Origin: Oscillospiraceae bacterium
Lineage (GTDB): Bacteria > Bacillota > Clostridia > Oscillospirales > Ruminococcaceae
DNA length: 16,219 bases
Direction: 5' to 3'
Assembly: GCA_029068025.1 (NCBI GenBank)
Contig: JAIEDJ010000076.1
Location: forward strand, 1 to 16,219
Part shown: positions 7,058 through 13,693 of the stretch, piece by piece
Numbering within the stretch: position 1 is the stretch's first letter
How the letters are laid out: each line of letters begins with the position of its first letter
Notes under the pieces: generated by a model
Database searches by the model: none
What the model was told of the DNA's origin: nothing
Seen by the model: the letters and a program-made list of their open reading frames with translations, nothing else
Position numbers and translations under genes: made by a program

Positions 7058-7917
7058 TATCTGTGACGGCCTCCTCCTCCGCCGCTTCTGTGACCTCCGC
7101 CGCCGTGATGTCCTCCGCTGCTTGAGGACTGGATATGTACACTGGTGGTGTATTCGCGGACGAACTGATCTACCTGACGTATGGTGCGCGTGCGGCTTTT
7201 GTCAATGTAATGCGCCGCGCTGATCGGCGTTTTTTTCTTGTAACCGCTTTTGATCGAGTTCACTATTATAAGGCTCATCACCGTGCCGCCGATCAGCATA
7301 AACAATATCGTTGATCCGCTGATGTTGAACTTTCTCAGAAAGGCGCCGAGTCCTGTCCCGTAATTTGTAAGCGCCTCGCAGAAGTTGGAGCACGCGCCGT
7401 AGAAATCATCGTCGTCCCGATCCAACGCGGTGTATATGCGGTCAAATATTTTATTCCGCCTTTTGTCGAAAAGATCGTAGGCTCTGTCGCTGTAATATAT
7501 CTGATCTGTATAATCCTTGTATAACGGATTATTGTGAGTGTTGAGCAGAAGCAGCGTTATCGAGTCGGAATACTCGCCGAATAAAGTATTGTGAAAATTC
7601 CGGATATATCTTGTGTCACTCATATGCTTTAAATCGGATGTTATTACTATCCCGATGTTGCATTTTATTTTGTCGGCGGTCTCCGACATAAGCTCCAGCA
7701 GCCGCGCTTCTTCCGATTCGGTAAGGCAGCCGTCCTTTGAATCGTGGAAGTCCGCGTCCAGAAGAGCGACATTGTATATGCTGCGGTGAGTTTTTGTGTC
7801 CCCAAAGATCTCCGACAGGCTTGACGCTTGAGTATTCAGCGACAGAAGCGGCGCTGCAAACAGCGTAAGAATAAGCGCGAAAGCTGCCGTAAGGGATATG
7901 ATTTTTGATTTAACCAA
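7057..7917 (-). CDS. TPM-domain (YgcG-type) exported membrane protein with Gly/His-rich tail
   Basis: A 286-aa protein with a signal peptide (hydrophobic 8-27, likely cleavage after TQA near 31). A TPM-like domain (about 47-190) follows, including the NIGIVITSD strand (87-95) and the YSDSITLLLL strand (116-125), then a TM segment (about 202-222). The tail (265-286) is almost only Ser, Gly, His and Arg. TPM domains of this type (TLP18.3/Psb32/MOLO-1) are linked to acid phosphatase or chaperone-like activities, and a Gly-rich tail is common in YgcG-like members. It overlaps the upstream zinc-ribbon gene by 8 nt and dtd by 1 nt, so the three are co-transcribed. The family call rests on domain order and tail, and is fairly sure. 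Its activity is not. Confidence 0.78.
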   Translation of the reverse strand: MVKSKIISLTAAFALILTLFAAPLLSLNTQASSLSEIFGDTKTHRSIYNVALLDADFHDSKDGCLTESEEARLLELMSETADKIKCNIGIVITSDLKHMSDTRYIRNFHNTLFGEYSDSITLLLLNTHNNPLYKDYTDQIYYSDRAYDLFDKRRNKIFDRIYTALDRDDDDFYGACSNFCEALTNYGTGLGAFLRKFNISGSTILFMLIGGTVMSLIIVNSIKSGYKKKTPISAAHYIDKSRTRTIRQVDQFVREYTTSVHIQSSSSGGHHGGGGHRSGGGGGRHR

Positions 7918-8995
7918 GGCAGCAACCTCCTATCAGCAAAATGACAAGCGCCGTGGCGAAAAATATCCCTGTGCCCAGCAGAAAGCATTTCAGCTTGCTG
8001 ACGGGCAGCTCCCCGAACATCGTTCCGGTTTGTCCGTTCATCGCGAAGGAGTAATCTTTGCCCTTATATTTATAATTAAAGAACCATACGGGCAGCAGCG
8101 CGTATATGATCTGCTGCTGGCGGTATGTAACCTGAACTCGTACCGACTCGAGCGACGTATATACCGACGTAAGGCGGCGCAGCTCGTCCTCTGCCGCCTT
8201 ACGGATGCGCTCATCAATGCGCGGCGCTGCCTGCTGCTTATCTACGTCATATTTTTCGGCGGCGCAGCCCGACAGATAAGACATCGAGAACGGCTTAAGC
8301 CCCTTGTAGTCAAACGGCTCTATGCTTTCCATAAGGCTGTCGTCGATACGCTTGGAGCCGTCGCACGGAACGCGTATAAACGCGAATTCAACGTCGCGTT
8401 CCACATTATACAGCTTGGTGTGCGTGTAGCGCGTGTTTCCGGTAGTCCAGGTTCTGACGATCTTTCCCGTAGCGCCGAGATACGCGTCGGTAAGCCCGCT
8501 CTTGAGCCAATACGGCACATACAGCGCGGACATAGAATGTATCTTTACCTCGTTTCTGAACCCGCGCGGCAGCAGGAACTTTCCCTTGAGATACTCCCGG
8601 AATTTCTGCTCGGCGGTATCCTTTGTCGTGGAGAACGGAATGATCAGCGTGGGCTTGTATTCTCCCGACAGCCGTCCCGAGAGAATTACGGGCGTGTGGC
8701 AGAAGTGACATCTTGTGGACGCTGTGAGCGTATCGCAGATAACTCCCGCGCCGCAGTTCGGACACGAATACAGCGCGCTCTGACCCGTGAACTCCTCGGT
8801 GAGCCGCTGTTCCTCGTCAAGCTCCGGTTCGTCAGTGCTAAGATCCGTCGACTCGTTATCCTTGAATATGCCGCGCACCTCGCTGTCCGTGAACGTGCTG
8901 TCACAGAAGAAGCACTTGAACTTCCCAAGCTCGTTGTCATACTCCAATGCCGCCGCGCAATTCGGGCAGCGGTACACTATAGTCTGAACGTCCAT
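7910..8995 (-). CDS. Double zinc-ribbon protein with C-terminal membrane anchor
   Basis: A 361-aa protein starting with two zinc ribbons: CPNC (10-13) with CFFC (28-31), then CPNC (78-81) with CHFC (96-99). An acidic linker (47-69) lies between them. A long middle domain (about 105-330) contains LYVPYWLKSG and LLPVWFFNYKYKGKDY-type segments typical of the TFIIB-type zinc-ribbon proteins of Clostridia. A TM helix (about 338-357) ends the protein, so it is tail-anchored with the ribbons in the cytoplasm. Start: AAGGAG 5 nt before the ATG at 8995. It is first gene of the cluster with the TPM protein (8-nt overlap) and dtd. The pairing of such a zinc-ribbon protein with a TPM protein suggests a shared membrane role, which is inference. 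Confidence 0.82.
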   Translation of the reverse strand: MDVQTIVYRCPNCAAALEYDNELGKFKCFFCDSTFTDSEVRGIFKDNESTDLSTDEPELDEEQRLTEEFTGQSALYSCPNCGAGVICDTLTASTRCHFCHTPVILSGRLSGEYKPTLIIPFSTTKDTAEQKFREYLKGKFLLPRGFRNEVKIHSMSALYVPYWLKSGLTDAYLGATGKIVRTWTTGNTRYTHTKLYNVERDVEFAFIRVPCDGSKRIDDSLMESIEPFDYKGLKPFSMSYLSGCAAEKYDVDKQQAAPRIDERIRKAAEDELRRLTSVYTSLESVRVQVTYRQQQIIYALLPVWFFNYKYKGKDYSFAMNGQTGTMFGELPVSKLKCFLLGTGIFFATALVILLIGGCCLG

Positions 8996-9016
8996 ATTAA
9001 CTCCTTATTTAAATTT

Positions 9017-9128
9017 GCAATTTGCGAACCGGCGAGCAAAGCTCGCCTAGCCAAGCGCCCCGGCACGCTGTGCTCCGCGCCTTTGGCGCTCCGCCCATCG
9101 CGCCGCGCCGCTTGCTTTCGCAAATTGC
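9017..9128. repeat. Nested palindromic intergenic element
   Basis: In the 286-base gap 8996-9281. The outer arms are a perfect 12-bp inverted repeat (GCAATTTGCGAA at 9017-9028, complement at 9117-9128). Inside lie GGCGAGC-AAA-GCTCGCC (9031-9047) and GCGCC-TTT-GGCGC (9077-9089), with further GC-rich sequence. It lies about 20 bp upstream of the zinc-ribbon gene start, so it is probably transcribed as leader or sits in the promoter region. I see no coding sequence in it. Confidence 0.65.
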
Positions 9129-9281
9129 CTGCGTCGATCAAATGTTGTTCTTGGCTTGGGCGCTTTGCTGCGCGTTTATTGCGCTGCCCTTGGCATAGGC
9201 GCCTTTGCCGCGTGATTAAAATGTTGATCTTGTCGAAAACGATTATGTTGCGTATATATTGCGTTTATCTTGGCGATGGCG
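9111..9281. repeat. Degenerate tandem array of a ~40-bp repeat
   Basis: A CTTG(G)C core recurs at 9111, 9150, 9189, 9229 and 9269, that is every 39-40 bases. It is usually preceded by TTGTT, TTGAT or TTTAT and followed by a GGCGC..TTGCTGCG-like stretch. The last unit runs into the end of the sirtuin gene. The copies are only partly conserved, so this is an old or loosely constrained array, not a CRISPR. Confidence 0.5.
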
Positions 9282-9995
9282 CTACCTTACAATAATTTCT
9301 CCGAGCACCTTGCCTATGCTGTCGCTTATTACCAGCTCGGCGTTTTTATCCGCGTTGGTGGGGGACTTGTTTATCACTACCAGATGTTTTCCGTTGAAAT
9401 AATTCACAAATCCCGCCGCGGGATACACTACAAGCGACGTGCCGCCTATGATCAGCGTATCCGCCGCCATTATCTCGTTTACCGCGCCGTCGATATCGTC
9501 GCCGTTAAGGCTTTCTTCATAAAGCACCACGTCGGGCTTTACGACCCCGCCGCACTTTTCGCACTTCGGTATGCCTTCCGCTTTCACTATGTAATCGAGC
9601 GGGTAGAACCCTCCGCATTTGCGGCAATAATTCCTCATTACGCTGCCGTGAAGCTCAATTACCTTCTTGCTGCCTGCCGCCTGATGTAATCCGTCTATAT
9701 TCTGCGTGATGACCGCCGAAAGCTTTCCCGCCTGCTCCAGCTCAGCCAACTTTAAATGCGCGGCGTTCGGCTTCGCTTCCGAGAAGATCATTCTGTCCTT
9801 GTAGAACTCGTAAAATTCCTCGGTGCGGTTATCGAAGAACGTCCTTGAAACGATCTGCTCGGGCGGATACTTGTACTTCTGATTGTACAGCCCGTCCTGA
9901 CTTCTGAAATCCGGGATACCGCTCTCGGTCGACACTCCCGCGCCGCCGAAGAACACGATCCGTTTGCTGTCGTCAATAATTTCCTGTAAATTCAT
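9282..9995 (-). CDS. cobB: NAD-dependent protein deacylase, SIR2 family
   Basis: Removes acyl groups (acetyl and possibly others) from protein lysines using NAD+, releasing nicotinamide, in the cytoplasm. The 237-aa product is of normal bacterial sirtuin size. It has the Rossmann/NAD motif GAGVSTESGIPDFR (18-31), TQNIDGLH (97-104), catalytic His116 in the HGS motif, zinc ligands Cys124/Cys127 and Cys145/Cys148, and GTSLVVYPAAG (185-195). No Tyr/Arg pair typical of class III desuccinylases stands out, so a general deacetylase is the default reading. Start: AAGGAG 5 nt before the ATG at 9995. It is separated from neighbours by 231 nt upstream and 286 nt downstream, and both gaps carry the same 40-bp repeat. 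Confidence 0.95.
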   Translation of the reverse strand: MNLQEIIDDSKRIVFFGGAGVSTESGIPDFRSQDGLYNQKYKYPPEQIVSRTFFDNRTEEFYEFYKDRMIFSEAKPNAAHLKLAELEQAGKLSAVITQNIDGLHQAAGSKKVIELHGSVMRNYCRKCGGFYPLDYIVKAEGIPKCEKCGGVVKPDVVLYEESLNGDDIDGAVNEIMAADTLIIGGTSLVVYPAAGFVNYFNGKHLVVINKSPTNADKNAELVISDSIGKVLGEIIVR

Positions 9996-10051
9996 CTTAG
10001 CTCCTTATTTTAAAAAATTTCAAAATTCTCAATTGACTGTTCTATCGTTCG

Positions 10052-10136
10052 TTGATCTTGGCGTAAGCATCCTGACTGCGTGCTTATAACATTGTTCTTG
10101 GCTTAGCGTGTCTTTGCTGCACCATTATTCCGCTGA
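10052..10136. repeat. Two further copies of the ~40-bp repeat, upstream of the sirtuin
   Basis: CTTGGC cores at 10057 and 10097, exactly 40 bases apart. The 13-mer TTGTTCTTGGCTT at 10092-10104 is identical to the one at 9145-9157 on the other side of the sirtuin gene, and both are followed by a CTTTGCTGC. TTGATCTTG at 10052 matches 9224. Most of the 231-base gap 9996-10226 is this repeat plus the 3' end sequence of the ABC gene. Confidence 0.5.
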
Positions 10137-10177
10137 CAAAGGGCAAAAACGCTCCCATCTAAAAACAATCCGATTTT

Positions 10178-10229
10178 CCGCCGAAGGCGGCACCTCAACC
10201 AGCAACTAACAACTATCCACCAGCAACTA
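10178..10229 (-). terminator. Weak hairpin and short repeats after the ABC gene
   Basis: On the minus strand the ABC stop codon begins a TAGTTGCTGG repeat that recurs 20 bases further on. After that come a small hairpin CCGCC-TTC-GGCGG (10190-10178) and, about 12 bases later, a T-tract. This could end the 13303-10227 transcript, but the stem is short and the T-run is not adjacent. Confidence 0.35.
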
Positions 10230-10892
10230 ATTCATCATCGCTCCGTCGGAGATCCGCACCAGACGCTTGGCTTTTTTTGCGGTATCCTCGTTGTGGGTGA
10301 TCATTATCACGGTCTTTCCGCTGCTGTTCAGCTCCGAGAGAATGTCAAGTATCTCCGCGCCCGAACGGCTGTCCAGATTTCCGCACGGCTCATCGGCGAG
10401 GATTATCTGCGGATCGGCGGCGATCGCTCTCGCTATCGCGACTCTTTGCTGCTGACCTCCGGAAAGCTCCGACGGTCTGTGTAAAGCTCTGTCCGATAAT
10501 CCGACGCTTTCAAGCGCTTTCAGCGCGGTCTCGCTGCGTCTGTTTTTGGACACTCTTCTGTACAGCAGCGGCAGCTCAACATTCTCAAGCGCGGTAAGCC
10601 CCGGGATAAGATTAAAGCTCTGGAAAATAAATCCGATCTTGCGGCTGCGTATGTCCGACAGAATTTTATCCGGCAGCGAGCACACGTCCTCGCCGTCCAG
10701 ATAATAGCTCCCCGAAGTGGGCGCGTCAAGACAGCCGAGAATGTTCATCAAAGTGGACTTTCCCGATCCCGACGTTCCGACTACCGTGACGTATTCGCCG
10801 TCCTCAATATCCAGCGAAACGCCGTTGAGCGCGCGGACTGTCTGACCGCCGACATTGTAGAACTTGCACAGATCGCGTATACATATTGACAT
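10227..10892 (-). CDS. ABC transporter ATP-binding protein (MacB/LolD type), no adjacent permease
   Basis: A 221-aa nucleotide-binding subunit of the MacB/LolD/YknY branch. It has Walker A GTSGSGKST (39-47), the Q-loop at Gln91 (FIFQSFNL), signature LSGGQ (143-147), Walker B IILADEP (163-169) and switch His200 in MITHNE. The usual ADEPTGNLD reads ADEPCGNLD here, a conservative oddity. An upstream in-frame start at 11042 would overlap the preceding gene. I chose the ATG at 10892 because GGGGGAT precedes it with proper spacing and the protein then begins at the family's normal point. It lies 74 nt after the glycosyltransferase-like gene. No permease gene lies nearby, so its membrane partner is elsewhere or is the two-TM protein at 12457-11795. 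The second option is speculative. Confidence 0.93.
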   Translation of the reverse strand: MSICIRDLCKFYNVGGQTVRALNGVSLDIEDGEYVTVVGTSGSGKSTLMNILGCLDAPTSGSYYLDGEDVCSLPDKILSDIRSRKIGFIFQSFNLIPGLTALENVELPLLYRRVSKNRRSETALKALESVGLSDRALHRPSELSGGQQQRVAIARAIAADPQIILADEPCGNLDSRSGAEILDILSELNSSGKTVIMITHNEDTAKKAKRLVRISDGAMMN

Positions 10893-10966
10893 TTTTGAAT
10901 ATCCCCCAATAACAGAATATATGCTGTTATTTTGGCGGATTTGACGTGATTTTATGCGCGGCTCAT

Positions 10967-11791
10967 TTAAGAACCGAGCGAGTCGATGATATCGGCAATA
11001 TAAGCATATTCGCCGAACTCGCCGATAAGACGGCTGCGGCATTTTGCGACAAAATCATTGCGCCAATCGGGATTATCGCGCATTGCCTGCTTTGCTCCCC
11101 ACAGGTGCGTAAAGTCGCTCTGCGGACGGAAAAGCTCGTCCTTGTTCAGCAGCGTTTTCACGGGTGTGGACGTGTAGTCTGCGCACATGGCAACAAGTCG
11201 CTGCTCCGCGAATACCATATATTTCAGAAAATCGCCGCAGCGTTCTGCCGACCGCATAAAAGCTATTGCCTGAGATGTGTAGAATTCCTTGAAGTCGTTG
11301 TCGGGAATGTATAAAAACGCGGTGTTCAGCGGAAGCACGTCCTCGCTGAAGTCGGGTATAATGTGTCCTTTTGTGCGGAAAAACGACAGCGGCGGATAGA
11401 TCCCGTCGGAGATGTCCTCGCGGTGCGCGGCAATTATTTCACTGCCAAACTCCAGCGGCTTCCAGACGATGAAATCCGTGTCGATCATTACCACGGGTGC
11501 GTTTACGGAGCGCAGGGCGAGCAGCTTTCCGCCTGCCCAGAACATCAATGGATCTATACCCTCAAGGTCGTCCGCGACGCATACACTGATATCATCCCAG
11601 ATGTCGGAAATTCCGATCCTTTTGTAATAATCCGCGCAGACGCTGTCGGCGCAGAGCGTGATATTCCCGTTGAATTTCCTCCAGCAAAGCGCCGAGAGCA
11701 CGGTGCAGTACAGATCGAAATCCTCAGCGGAGAATGTGGTCTTCCCCTTGGCGATGGCGGGCGCGGCGGAAGCGATGTGTATGGCGTTCAT
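10967..11791 (-). CDS. Putative glycosyltransferase-like protein
   Basis: A 274-aa soluble protein. Features that suggest a GT-A-type nucleotide-sugar transferase fold are the hydrophobic strand ending in an acidic motif, VVMIDTDFIVWKP (100-112, DTD at 104-106), a preceding WAGGKLLAL helix (85-93), PLNTAFLYI (154-162), EQRLVAM (196-202) and HLWGAK (229-234). The DxD-like motif would bind the metal and sugar nucleotide. It resembles the DUF6734-type proteins as I remember them, but I cannot confirm that. It starts 3 nt after the stop of the two-TM protein, so it is translated from the same message. The partner substrate is unknown. Confidence 0.6.
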   Translation of the reverse strand: MNAIHIASAAPAIAKGKTTFSAEDFDLYCTVLSALCWRKFNGNITLCADSVCADYYKRIGISDIWDDISVCVADDLEGIDPLMFWAGGKLLALRSVNAPVVMIDTDFIVWKPLEFGSEIIAAHREDISDGIYPPLSFFRTKGHIIPDFSEDVLPLNTAFLYIPDNDFKEFYTSQAIAFMRSAERCGDFLKYMVFAEQRLVAMCADYTSTPVKTLLNKDELFRPQSDFTHLWGAKQAMRDNPDWRNDFVAKCRSRLIGEFGEYAYIADIIDSLGS

Positions 11792-11794
11792 AGA

Positions 11795-12457
11795 TCAATA
11801 GCCTTCTCTTTCGCCTTTTATTCTGAGGATAAGCAGCACCGTAAGACCGACCCCGACGACACATACCGCGATGCCGATGGCAAGCGGGATATGCTCATCG
11901 CCCTGCGGATGCCTTATATGAAGAACATACGGTATGATATGGTGTGTGACATCCGGCTCTGAGATGTAGTCGACCAGCGGGCGTTCGCCCAGAAGAGTCG
12001 TGTCCTTCATAAAGACTGTTTTCACTTCATCAAAGTCTTTTTTCGGCATTCTTTCAGCCACACAGCGAACGTCCAGTGTAATGCCGCCGCTGACATATTC
12101 GCGCGGTGATACCACCCGCATCTGTTCTATAATCTCAAGGTCTTGTTCATCGCTCGCTTCCAGCATTATATACATATATGACGTTCCCAGCGGAAGGATG
12201 TAATAATGCTTTTCTATCGGTTCTCCGTATGGCACTCCGAACATCTTCGGCTGTGTCTTTTCGGTCTTGTATTCTTTCATCACCTGATAGATGCTGCCCT
12301 CAACGATGGTCCATGTGTGTACATTGCCGGAATTAATGTTATTGATATCTATTGGGACGGCGTTTTTTATTTTCATTTCCGAGGCGGCATAGTATATTAT
12401 ATATGCGCCGGCATATATCAGCAATCCGAGTAAGACAAATGCTATGATGCGTTTCAT
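11795..12457 (-). CDS. Two-TM membrane protein with large extracytoplasmic domain, unrecognised
   Basis: A 220-aa protein not assigned to a family. It has an N-terminal TM (about 4-25) and a C-terminal TM (about 190-212) ending in a short basic tail (RIKGEREGY). The ~160 residues between them form a soluble domain with regular strands such as WTIVEGSIYQVM and TSYMYIMLEAS. It lies 12 nt after the repeat-protein gene, whose stop region provides its GAGGT ribosome binding site, and 3 nt before the glycosyltransferase-like gene. This tight packing makes a shared job with those genes likely. Confidence 0.72.
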   Translation of the reverse strand: MKRIIAFVLLGLLIYAGAYIIYYAASEMKIKNAVPIDINNINSGNVHTWTIVEGSIYQVMKEYKTEKTQPKMFGVPYGEPIEKHYYILPLGTSYMYIMLEASDEQDLEIIEQMRVVSPREYVSGGITLDVRCVAERMPKKDFDEVKTVFMKDTTLLGERPLVDYISEPDVTHHIIPYVLHIRHPQGDEHIPLAIGIAVCVVGVGLTVLLILRIKGEREGY

Positions 12458-12469
12458 ATCTGTACCTCG

Positions 12470-13303
12470 TCAGATGTTATGGATCCCGTAGCCGAAGCGG
12501 TCAAGCGGACAGCTCGCGAGAGTCTGAAGCATGATCAGATCGTATTCGTCGAGGAAGGCGGCGTTCGGGTCGGCGTGAAGGTTTATCGGAAATCCCATCG
12601 AGCCGAAGCTGCCGTATCCGAATGATCCGCGGTTTGCGAAAAGCATTTTCAGCAGTCTTTCAAGCCCGAAGCTCCCGAATGAGAAGCTGTTTGCCGAAAA
12701 GCTGCCGTAGCTGTACAGCAGGCGGAACAGCCACTCCCATTCCCACTGGTTTAAACTTCCGAATGAAAAGCTCCCGAATGAGAAGCTGTTTGCCGAAAAG
12801 CTGCCGTAACCGTACAGCAATCGGAACAGCCACTCCCACTGTCCGTAACTTCCGAATGAATAGCTGACCGATCCGAAGCGAGAATAGCCGGAGCTTTCCA
12901 CGAACTCAAAAAAGCCTTGGAAGCTGCCGAATGAGGACAGCGCCGCGTAATTGTACGAACCAGCCGAGCCTATGGGATATGACGAAAGAAAAGCGTAAAG
13001 ACTGCTGATGTTGGTATCCGGGGCTTCCGGAAGATCCGCCGCGGCGTTTGCGCTCCCACCGTTCAGTTCCTTGAACGGAGACGGCTTTGCGCCAAAGATC
13101 TCCGCTATCTTTTCATTCAGATGCTCATCGTCGGGGGAGAGCTTGGAGAGACGGGCAGCGTAACGCTTTCCGCCGTGCTCATTCAGCCACTCAATAAGTG
13201 TTCCCGCAAGGAGGTAGCCCCTCAGCGATGCTACGTCGAGGTTTCCGGAAATTTCCGCGGCAGTGAATATTTTCCGCTTGTTCAGCCACAGCGCACAGTC
13301 CAT
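12470..13303 (-). CDS. Aromatic Phe/Ser/Gly-rich repeat protein with helical N-terminal domain
   Basis: A 277-aa protein I do not recognise. Residues 1-72 form a compact, probably helical domain (DVASLRGYLLAGTLIEWL at 23-40). After an Ala/Pro linker (73-98), residues 100-238 are low-complexity and rich in Ser, Gly, Phe and Tyr. Two near-identical 33-aa units (WLFRLLY at 158-164 and 191-197, each followed by YGSFSANSFSFGSF) and looser copies alternate an aromatic/amphipathic segment with pentads of the form x-G/N-S-F-S, for example YGSFS, ANSFS, FGSFS, FGSLN. The C-terminus (239-277) is ordinary. The matching DNA repeats are 99 bp apart (12671 and 12770). Start: a GGAAGGGGG ribosome binding site precedes the ATG at 13303. 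First gene of the operon. No signal peptide. Confidence 0.8.
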   Translation of the reverse strand: MDCALWLNKRKIFTAAEISGNLDVASLRGYLLAGTLIEWLNEHGGKRYAARLSKLSPDDEHLNEKIAEIFGAKPSPFKELNGGSANAAADLPEAPDTNISSLYAFLSSYPIGSAGSYNYAALSSFGSFQGFFEFVESSGYSRFGSVSYSFGSYGQWEWLFRLLYGYGSFSANSFSFGSFSFGSLNQWEWEWLFRLLYSYGSFSANSFSFGSFGLERLLKMLFANRGSFGYGSFGSMGFPINLHADPNAAFLDEYDLIMLQTLASCPLDRFGYGIHNI

Positions 13304-13348
13304 AAGCCGCCCCCTTCCGTTTGTTTTTTACAGTCTTGATTTAATTTT

Positions 13349-13437
13349 GCAGCTTCCGCACAGTGCAAGGCTGCGCTTTGCACTGCCGCGCTCCCTCACT
13401 CCGCTTTGCTGTGCTCGGCCGATGCTGCGGAAGCTGC
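13349..13437. repeat. Nested palindromic element in the leader of the repeat-protein operon
   Basis: Within the 390-base gene-free stretch 13304-13693. A perfect 12-bp outer inverted repeat (GCAGCTTCCGCA at 13349-13360, complement at 13426-13437) extends loosely outward as TTAATT/AATTAA. Inside it is a perfect CAGTGCAA/TTGCACTG stem (13361-13385). It lies between the minus-strand promoter at 13471-13499 and the gene start at 13303, so it should be transcribed as 5' leader RNA. Confidence 0.65.
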
Positions 13438-13470
13438 TGTAACAATTAATTAAAGGTATGTGTATATATA

Positions 13471-13499
13471 ATTATATCACAAATCAAAAAAGTTTTCAA
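13471..13499 (-). promoter_or_regulatory. Sigma-A promoter of the 13303-10227 operon
   Basis: On the minus strand TTGAAA (13499-13494), a 17-bp spacer and TATAAT (13476-13471), with TGA directly before the -10 (extended -10). It lies about 165 nt before the ATG at 13303. Confidence 0.75.
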
Positions 13500-13610
13500 C
13501 ATATTTTGATAAAAAATAAAAAAAATAGTACGTGGATATGCGCCGCGGCGGCGTTTTTCCTGACATGGCAGGAATATTATGTCATTAAACAACAATATTT
13601 TTAAAAATGC

Positions 13611-13639
13611 TTGACATTTAGTACAAGATATGGTATAAT
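13611..13639 (+). promoter_or_regulatory. Consensus sigma-A promoter of the DUF1508 gene
   Basis: A perfect TTGACA (13611-13616), a 17-bp spacer and a perfect TATAAT (13634-13639) with TG at 13631-13632 (extended -10). This is as close to consensus as a vegetative promoter gets and suggests strong constitutive expression. Confidence 0.92.
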
Positions 13640-13693
13640 CAATACAAAGAAACTGTGCATAATTTATAATTTCAAATTAAGGAGGAATCTGAA

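Noticed and set aside
7898..9295. 465-codon open frame on the + strand opposite the zinc-ribbon gene
   Set aside because: Runs through an intergenic palindrome and into the sirtuin end, has no domain, and opposes a gene with clear zinc ribbons.
9111..10136. Possible CRISPR array from the regularly spaced repeats
   Set aside because: Only short cores are conserved, units are not identical, the spacing is split by the sirtuin gene, and no cas gene is present.
10893..11042. Extended N-terminus of the ABC ATPase from an upstream start at 11042
   Set aside because: It would overlap the glycosyltransferase-like gene and add a non-family Arg-rich stretch. A proper ribosome binding site precedes the ATG at 10892.
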